Origin: Roseisalinus antarcticus | GTDB taxonomy: Bacteria; Pseudomonadota; Alphaproteobacteria; Rhodobacterales; Rhodobacteraceae | Reading direction: 5' to 3' | NCBI RefSeq assembly: GCF_900172355.1 | Contig: NZ_FWFZ01000034.1 | Location: 1 to 35,528, forward strand | DNA: 35,528 nt | Notes under the pieces: model-generated | Told to the model about the DNA's origin: nothing | The model's input: only the letters and a program-made list of their open reading frames with translations | Databases searched by the model: none | Program-made: the position numbers and the translations under genes | Part shown: piece after piece, positions 32,201-35,528 of the stretch | Layout: every line of letters begins with the position of its first letter | Position numbering within the stretch: the first letter of the stretch is position 1

Positions 32201-33875
32201 CGCCACCGAGATGGAGAGCGTGCTGACGCTCTGCGAGGCGCGCGGGCTGAACCCGGCCATGTTGGAATGGCACTATCGCTCCCGCGACCCGTCGCTGATT
32301 ACCGTGAACAATGCCGAGTTCTACGAGCACCGGCTGATCTTGCCCCCGTCACCTGTCCAGAATGACCCTGATTACGGGCTCGCCTTCCGACGAGTGCCCG
32401 GGGTCTATTCCAGCCGCTCTCGCGGCGGCGGACGCCCAGGCACAAACCGGATCGAAGCCGAAGCGGTGGCCCGCGCCGTGGCCGAGCACGCTCGGAGCCG
32501 ACCGGACCTGTCCCTTGGAGTTGTCGCTTTTTCCAAGGCGCAGTCCGACATGCTGACGGAGGTCCTGGAGATCGCCCGGCGCGAGGACGAAATCCTTGAC
32601 GCGTTCCTGCGCGAAGGGCGCGCGGAGGACGTCTTCGTGAAGAATATCGAGAACGTGCAGGGCGACGAGCGGGACGTGATCCTGATCTCGGTCGGCTATG
32701 GGCCTTCCGAGCCGAACGGACGGCTTGCCTCCATGTCTTTCGGCCCGGTGAACAGCGAAGGCGGTGAGCGGAGGCTCAACGTGCTCTTCTCCCGTGCACG
32801 GACCCGTTGCATCGTCTTCTGCTCTTTCGACCCGAACGACATCGACACAGCCAGAACCAGCCGCGACGGGCCAAGGGTGCTCAAGCGGTTCCTCGAGTTC
32901 GCCCGCTCCGGCCAACTCGCGCAACCGGAAGCGAGCGGGGCGCCAGCCGACAGCCCCTTCGAAGAGGACGTCGCCAGCGTGATCCGAAACATGGGATACC
33001 CTTGCGATCACCAAGTGGGCGCGGCGGGGTTCCGGATCGACCTCGGGGTCAGGCACCCCGATCAGCCCGGCCGTTACATCCTCGCGGTCGAGTGCGACGG
33101 TTCCGCCTACCATTCGGCGCTTTGGGCGCGCGAGCGCGACAGGCTTCGCCAGGACGTGCTCGAGGGGCTTGGCTGGAGGTTCCACCGGGTCTGGAGTACG
33201 GACTGGTTCCATCGGCGCCACGCCGAGATCGACCGCCTTCGAGCCGCGCTTGAGAAGGCCGCACAGGCCGATGGGCCCCATTACACTGGAGCAAACCGGG
33301 AGGGATTGCAGCCCGTTGAGGAAAAGGCCGAGGCCGCTCCGGACCTTGAAACCGTGCTGCCCCCGTCAGCCGAGTTGACCGCACCCGCCTACGAGGCCTG
33401 CAGCTTCACTGTGAAGGCGAGTTTCGAGCCGCATGAGGCGCCGCTACATCTGCTCTCAGACCTCGTGACGAAGATCGTTCAAGCGGAGGGCCCGATCCAC
33501 CGCGACTTGATCGCGCGCAGGGTTGCCGAGGCGTTCGGCAAGGCCCGGACCGGCAGGCGCATTCGCGAGGCGTCGGACCGAGCGCTCGCGAGCTCCACGC
33601 GTTCGGGTGGGATCATCGCAGACAGGGAATTCGCAATGACCAAGGCGCAGCAGGATGACCCGCCCGTGCGTGACCGGTCCGCCCCCGACGCGCCCGGAAC
33701 GGCGGGGCAGTTGCCGCCCATCGAGATCAGGGCAGCGGCTGCCCGGGTGGTCGCCGAAAGTGGGGACATGCCCCGTGAGGAGTTAATCGTGGCGACCGCT
33801 CGGCTCCTCGGTTTTGCTCGGGTAGGAGCGGAATTGCGCGGGGTGATCGACGGGTCGCTCTCCAGACCCACTTAG
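29217..33875 (+). CDS. DUF4011 / superfamily-1 helicase with C-terminal PD-(D/E)XK nuclease and DUF3320
   Basis: A 1552-residue protein. It starts with DUF4011 (LEDARRRLVETGTRNRLIHV). The SF1 helicase core has Walker A GPPGTGKSQT (~326), DEAS Walker B in LLLIDEASQVRPEDA (~938), GDQKQLPPTSFF (motif III), WHYRSRDPSLI (motif IV) and NVQGDERDVILISVGYG (motif V) followed by RRLNVLFSRAR (motif VI). A large helical insert separates motifs I and II. The nuclease domain near 1255-1340 has FRIDLGV and LAVECDGSAYHS, the REase_MTES_1575/Vsr-like signature, and a DUF3320 region closes the chain. Such helicase-nucleases often occur in defence islands and probably attack foreign nucleic acid. GGAAG precedes the ATG by 8 bases. 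The frame appears intact with all key motifs. Confidence 0.93.
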   Translation: MQDQPRSTNLANLLEDARRRLVETGTRNRLIHVNRSAKRANVLDIVEERTADVFVLLKTQGKKMRFQPREVEEDQPEDEPLLLALADDAEDPEDREARYRDLVLETRLGPEALQRRLLRLFTDARTAEEEQGVNILYLAMGFLRWYESDSSDVMRESPLILVPVELIRDDRRATFNLRARDTEIVTNLPLQERLRADFGFELPEILDDESFSPEAYFEELSDRTAGRARWSIESDGMQLGFFSFSKLLMMRDLEPSNWPEGAFDAHPVLAGLLDGGFERSTPLFGPKERLDPRLEPGDLLHVVPADASQTRVIEEARAGRNLVVQGPPGTGKSQTIANIIAAAAHDGKRVLFVAEKMAALSVVHDRLRKVGLGDLCLEIHSRAANKRAFLDELARTLAAGAAVPEMPGPPDALREARNRLNGVANLLHEPVQGYGFTPFRAMAEIARFVGQDAAPPRIPRDGLAEMDESTRRDRAERIAAYAELLSRTGARAEHPFFGVGATTLQPTDLQRLEPDLARAADAVMTLRETAAHVAETTGRPAPEHLEQCATLQALLIAARDRPEEARAVTGTLLSRAGDVRLGEALEAGSAWAAARGGAGATFTEAAFGMDPSPLRARLAPGVGSFWSRLFGPYRGASRELATLLPGALPKSPADRLRLVDTLINVRELRKTLSEEEGFLSSLLGPDWRGERTPFAALQAQAAWLARLTVIAPIETSEALDQVCAVASTASELAAALEAARSALKSLEDRLTLSWDGQTLAGIEARIIAMRDAISRYGEWSRLSAMSAQLDADGLAPLLRLLDEGMIEPEHAVDEFLFASAEARWEAARAALPDLDRLTHLDRHALVETFRGLEEARMEETRRLVRVKHLTQLPIGASGQMGFLRGEMAKQRRHKPIRQIMRAAGQMVQRIKPVLLMSPISIAQYLPPGSTEFDLLLIDEASQVRPEDALGAIARCRQIVVVGDQKQLPPTSFFDRVAGSGEEEYGDEEEEIRTASATEMESVLTLCEARGLNPAMLEWHYRSRDPSLITVNNAEFYEHRLILPPSPVQNDPDYGLAFRRVPGVYSSRSRGGGRPGTNRIEAEAVARAVAEHARSRPDLSLGVVAFSKAQSDMLTEVLEIARREDEILDAFLREGRAEDVFVKNIENVQGDERDVILISVGYGPSEPNGRLASMSFGPVNSEGGERRLNVLFSRARTRCIVFCSFDPNDIDTARTSRDGPRVLKRFLEFARSGQLAQPEASGAPADSPFEEDVASVIRNMGYPCDHQVGAAGFRIDLGVRHPDQPGRYILAVECDGSAYHSALWARERDRLRQDVLEGLGWRFHRVWSTDWFHRRHAEIDRLRAALEKAAQADGPHYTGANREGLQPVEEKAEAAPDLETVLPPSAELTAPAYEACSFTVKASFEPHEAPLHLLSDLVTKIVQAEGPIHRDLIARRVAEAFGKARTGRRIREASDRALASSTRSGGIIADREFAMTKAQQDDPPVRDRSAPDAPGTAGQLPPIEIRAAAARVVAESGDMPREELIVATARLLGFARVGAELRGVIDGSLSRPT

Positions 33876-33998
33876 CGTTCGGCAGTCGCCCATGAATGAG
33901 TGGACGGTCAGGTAGATGCTTGGAATTGAGCCCAGCCTTCGCATCCATTGTCTCGATCAAAATGGTGGAGGCGTCTTCGGGGCATGGGGAACCTCCGC

Positions 33999-35075
33999 TC
34001 AGCCGACCTTGCAGCCCCAAAAGGAAGTTTGGTCGGCGGCGAAGTAGCCGTCCGCGACCCGGAAATACCCCTGCAGCTCGACGGTATCGCCTGCAGTCAG
34101 CGGCACCATGGTCTGCAGCCAGATCGCGGTGGCAAGCGAGACATGGGTGGCGGAGATTTCGCCGAGGGAGCCGCGGATTTCGGTCGTCCCGTTCAGCACG
34201 AGCCGCCCGCGCATCCTCGCCGTGGCGCTGGCGTTGATCTTGTAGAGCAACGTCGCGCCGAAGAGGTAGGTGCCGTCCGCGGGGGCGACAAAGTGGTTGT
34301 TCGCGGCGTCGAACGCGCCCTGATCGTTATAGTCGGTGTTGTTGAGGCCGATCTTCGTCCAGGTCCCGACGCCGACGTAGTTGTCGTAGTTCGTCCAGGC
34401 CTTGAACCGCGGCAATCGCGGCTGGTCGACGATGCCGGTGGCGTTGTCGACGCTGAGCCCGTCGAAGAAGGTGCTGCCGTCGGCGGAGACTGCCAGCCGG
34501 AACTGGTCCGAGCCAAACAGACCCACCAGCGCCTTCGTCACGAAGCCGGTCTGCAGCGTGAGCCCGAGATCGTCGCCCGCGGCCTCCTTGTTCATGGCGT
34601 AGAACAGATCGCCGGTGCCGCCCTCGGCCACGGTCTTCGCCGTCCAGAGCGCGGCGTTCAGCTTGGCCGAGAACGGGTTGGCGGTATCGGCGGTCGTGCC
34701 CAATCCCAACAGCGCGAGGTTCTGCAGCTCGGCCGGGGTGGTCCCGACCCAGCCCGCGCCGTCGTAGACCAGCAGCACCCCTTCGTCCTCGACCCACGCC
34801 CGCCAGCCGGTCCGTGGCGGCAGACGCAGCCACGCGCCGTCGGTCCACAGCGCCACGTTCAGGTCCCAGCCCGCCCAGTCGCCGGTTCCGCCCGAGCCGA
34901 CGATGTAGCGATCGCCATCTGCGGGAGAACCGGGCGGTGCCGTGAGATCCCGGTCGAGGACGGAGAGCTGGACAAGCCCGTCGAGCAGCCGCAGCGCCTC
35001 GTTGTGGGTGACGTGCTTCTGGGCCTGCGCCGCCAGGATGTAGGGCAGCAGCAGATGGGTCGTGGCATCGGACAT
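33999..35075 (-). CDS. DUF2793 phage/GTA tail-fibre-like protein
   Basis: A 358-residue protein starting MSDATTHLLLPYILAAQAQK; the segment QAQKHVTHNEALRLLDGLVQ is the DUF2793 signature, found just after tail-tip genes of phages and gene transfer agents. The N-terminal ~110 residues hold DUF2793 with GDRYIVGSGGTGDWAGWDLN; the middle is a fibre-like spacer; the C-terminal ~140 residues (FKAWTNYDNYVGVGTWTKIG, FVAPADGTYLFGATLLYKI) look like a C1q/TNF-type jelly roll that would trimerise and bind a surface ligand. The start at 35075 follows AGGAG-type sequence at the end of the tail gene, 7 bases away. Likely a receptor-binding or tail-fibre protein. Confidence 0.85.
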   Translation of the reverse strand: MSDATTHLLLPYILAAQAQKHVTHNEALRLLDGLVQLSVLDRDLTAPPGSPADGDRYIVGSGGTGDWAGWDLNVALWTDGAWLRLPPRTGWRAWVEDEGVLLVYDGAGWVGTTPAELQNLALLGLGTTADTANPFSAKLNAALWTAKTVAEGGTGDLFYAMNKEAAGDDLGLTLQTGFVTKALVGLFGSDQFRLAVSADGSTFFDGLSVDNATGIVDQPRLPRFKAWTNYDNYVGVGTWTKIGLNNTDYNDQGAFDAANNHFVAPADGTYLFGATLLYKINASATARMRGRLVLNGTTEIRGSLGEISATHVSLATAIWLQTMVPLTAGDTVELQGYFRVADGYFAADQTSFWGCKVG

Positions 35076-35082
35076 AGGAGCC

Positions 35083-35528
35083 TCAGAACAAGAGCGTGAC
35101 GGTCTTGGGCGCGCCCCGCCCGGCGAGTGCGGAGAGCTGGAAGATGCGGATGTCGAGCGTGTCGCCGGGACCGAGCGGCGCACCCCAATCGGCGGTCTGT
35201 TGAGCGCCGGTGTAGACCGCGCTGGTAGTGGTCGTACTGAGGACCCGCTTCACGGTAACGCCATCGAGGATCACGACCTCATAGGCCTCCAGCTCCTCGG
35301 CCATCGGCACCTCGACCGCGCCCCAGCTGTCGGCCGACAGCGCGCGTGACCGGCGCGTCCAACGGATGGTCAGATCGCCGGGCATGCGCGGCGTGCGCCA
35401 TGGCTGCTCGACATGGGCGACGGAGAACGGACGGAGCCCGATGCCCGCAGGCGTGAAGGCCTGTGCGACATAGGTCTCGTCGCTGACCGCACGGCTCGCC
35501 GGGCCGATGCGCCAGTTCCACGGGATGC
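35083..35528 (-). CDS. phage/GTA tail-tip protein, C-terminal part (runs off window)
   Basis: The last 147 residues of a protein that enters from the right edge. The frame reads IPWNWRIGPASRAV, then AFTPAGIGLRPFSVAHV and LTIRWTRRSRALSADSW, EELEAYEVVILDG and ends KTVTLLF. This is the C-terminal layout of the large GTA gp15/host-specificity tail proteins of Rhodobacterales, with fibronectin-like strands that surround RxRxxxDSW. Internal ATGs (e.g. at 35385) are not the real start. It is immediately upstream of the DUF2793 gene in the same operon. Whether this is the cell's GTA cluster or a prophage cannot be decided from 1.5 kb. Confidence 0.8.
   Translation of the reverse strand, partial: IPWNWRIGPASRAVSDETYVAQAFTPAGIGLRPFSVAHVEQPWRTPRMPGDLTIRWTRRSRALSADSWGAVEVPMAEELEAYEVVILDGVTVKRVLSTTTTSAVYTGAQQTADWGAPLGPGDTLDIRIFQLSALAGRGAPKTVTLLF

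Noticed and set aside
32349-33281. 310-residue minus-strand open frame
   Set aside because: Antisense to the helicase-nuclease region with conserved motifs; no independent coding evidence.
33948-35099. 383-residue plus-strand open frame
   Set aside because: Antisense to the DUF2793 gene, with a composition dominated by Arg, Gly and Val as expected of a GC-rich shadow frame.
1-35528. CRISPR arrays, tRNA or rRNA genes
   Set aside because: No regularly spaced direct repeats and no cloverleaf or rRNA signature were noticed on either strand; only a reading by eye, so short tRNAs cannot be fully excluded.

Overview
The window looks like a stretch of accessory DNA in a high-GC alphaproteobacterial chromosome, most probably from the Rhodobacterales/Roseobacter group. 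This rests on the GC-rich codon usage, the gene-transfer-agent-like tail proteins at the right edge (NWRIGPA-type tail protein plus DUF2793) and the DUF2924/large serine recombinase module at the left. No ribosomal RNA, tRNA or CRISPR array was seen.

Layout. (1) 1-1969, minus strand: small accessory genes, a sigma-70-like regulator with a strong hairpin directly upstream of its start codon, and a Com-like zinc-finger protein. (2) 2049-4265, minus: a 738-residue protein I do not recognise, divergent from (3) 4461-6797, plus: a four-gene ATGA-coupled module (small protein, DUF2924, large serine recombinase, HTH protein). (4) 7022-9783: a divergent, physically overlapping LuxR-type response regulator and 7TM histidine kinase. 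(5) 9874-11612, minus: three small exported proteins. (6) 11893-~12400: the 5' remnant of an IS110-family element, with structured DNA upstream of the broken transposase. (7) 12715-27932, minus: a tightly packed 13-gene run ending in a convincing intrinsic terminator. (8) 28081-28569, plus: a membrane protein resembling the C-terminal domain of RskA anti-sigma factors, divergent from the operon. (9) 28695-29216 (minus) and 29217-33875 (plus): an unrecognised protein and a DUF4011/superfamily-1 helicase with a C-terminal nuclease domain, whose start codons touch at CATATG. (10) 33999-35528, minus: tail-fibre-like and tail-tip-like phage/GTA genes.

The main candidate for an undescribed system is region 7. 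In transcription order it encodes a periplasmic coiled-coil protein, a 929-residue exported protein, an exported von Willebrand A protein, a MacB/FtsX-type ABC transporter in one chain, four small exported mostly helical proteins, a MotA/TolQ/ExbB channel, two different ExbD/MotB-like single-TM proteins each with an aspartate at the start of the TM helix, a TPR-like membrane-anchored protein and a polytopic membrane protein. Nearly all junctions overlap or are a few bases apart, so the products are probably made together. My inference is a cell-envelope machine that combines an ion-driven stator (ExbB/ExbD-like) with an ATP-driven mechanotransmission pump (MacB/FtsEX-like) to act on a periplasmic assembly carrying a metal-dependent vWA adhesion domain. 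It lacks the diagnostic partners of Tol-Pal, TonB, Zorya, Bat and MacAB-TolC systems. The region looks visibly less GC-rich than the helicase and tail genes beside it, which fits acquisition by transfer.
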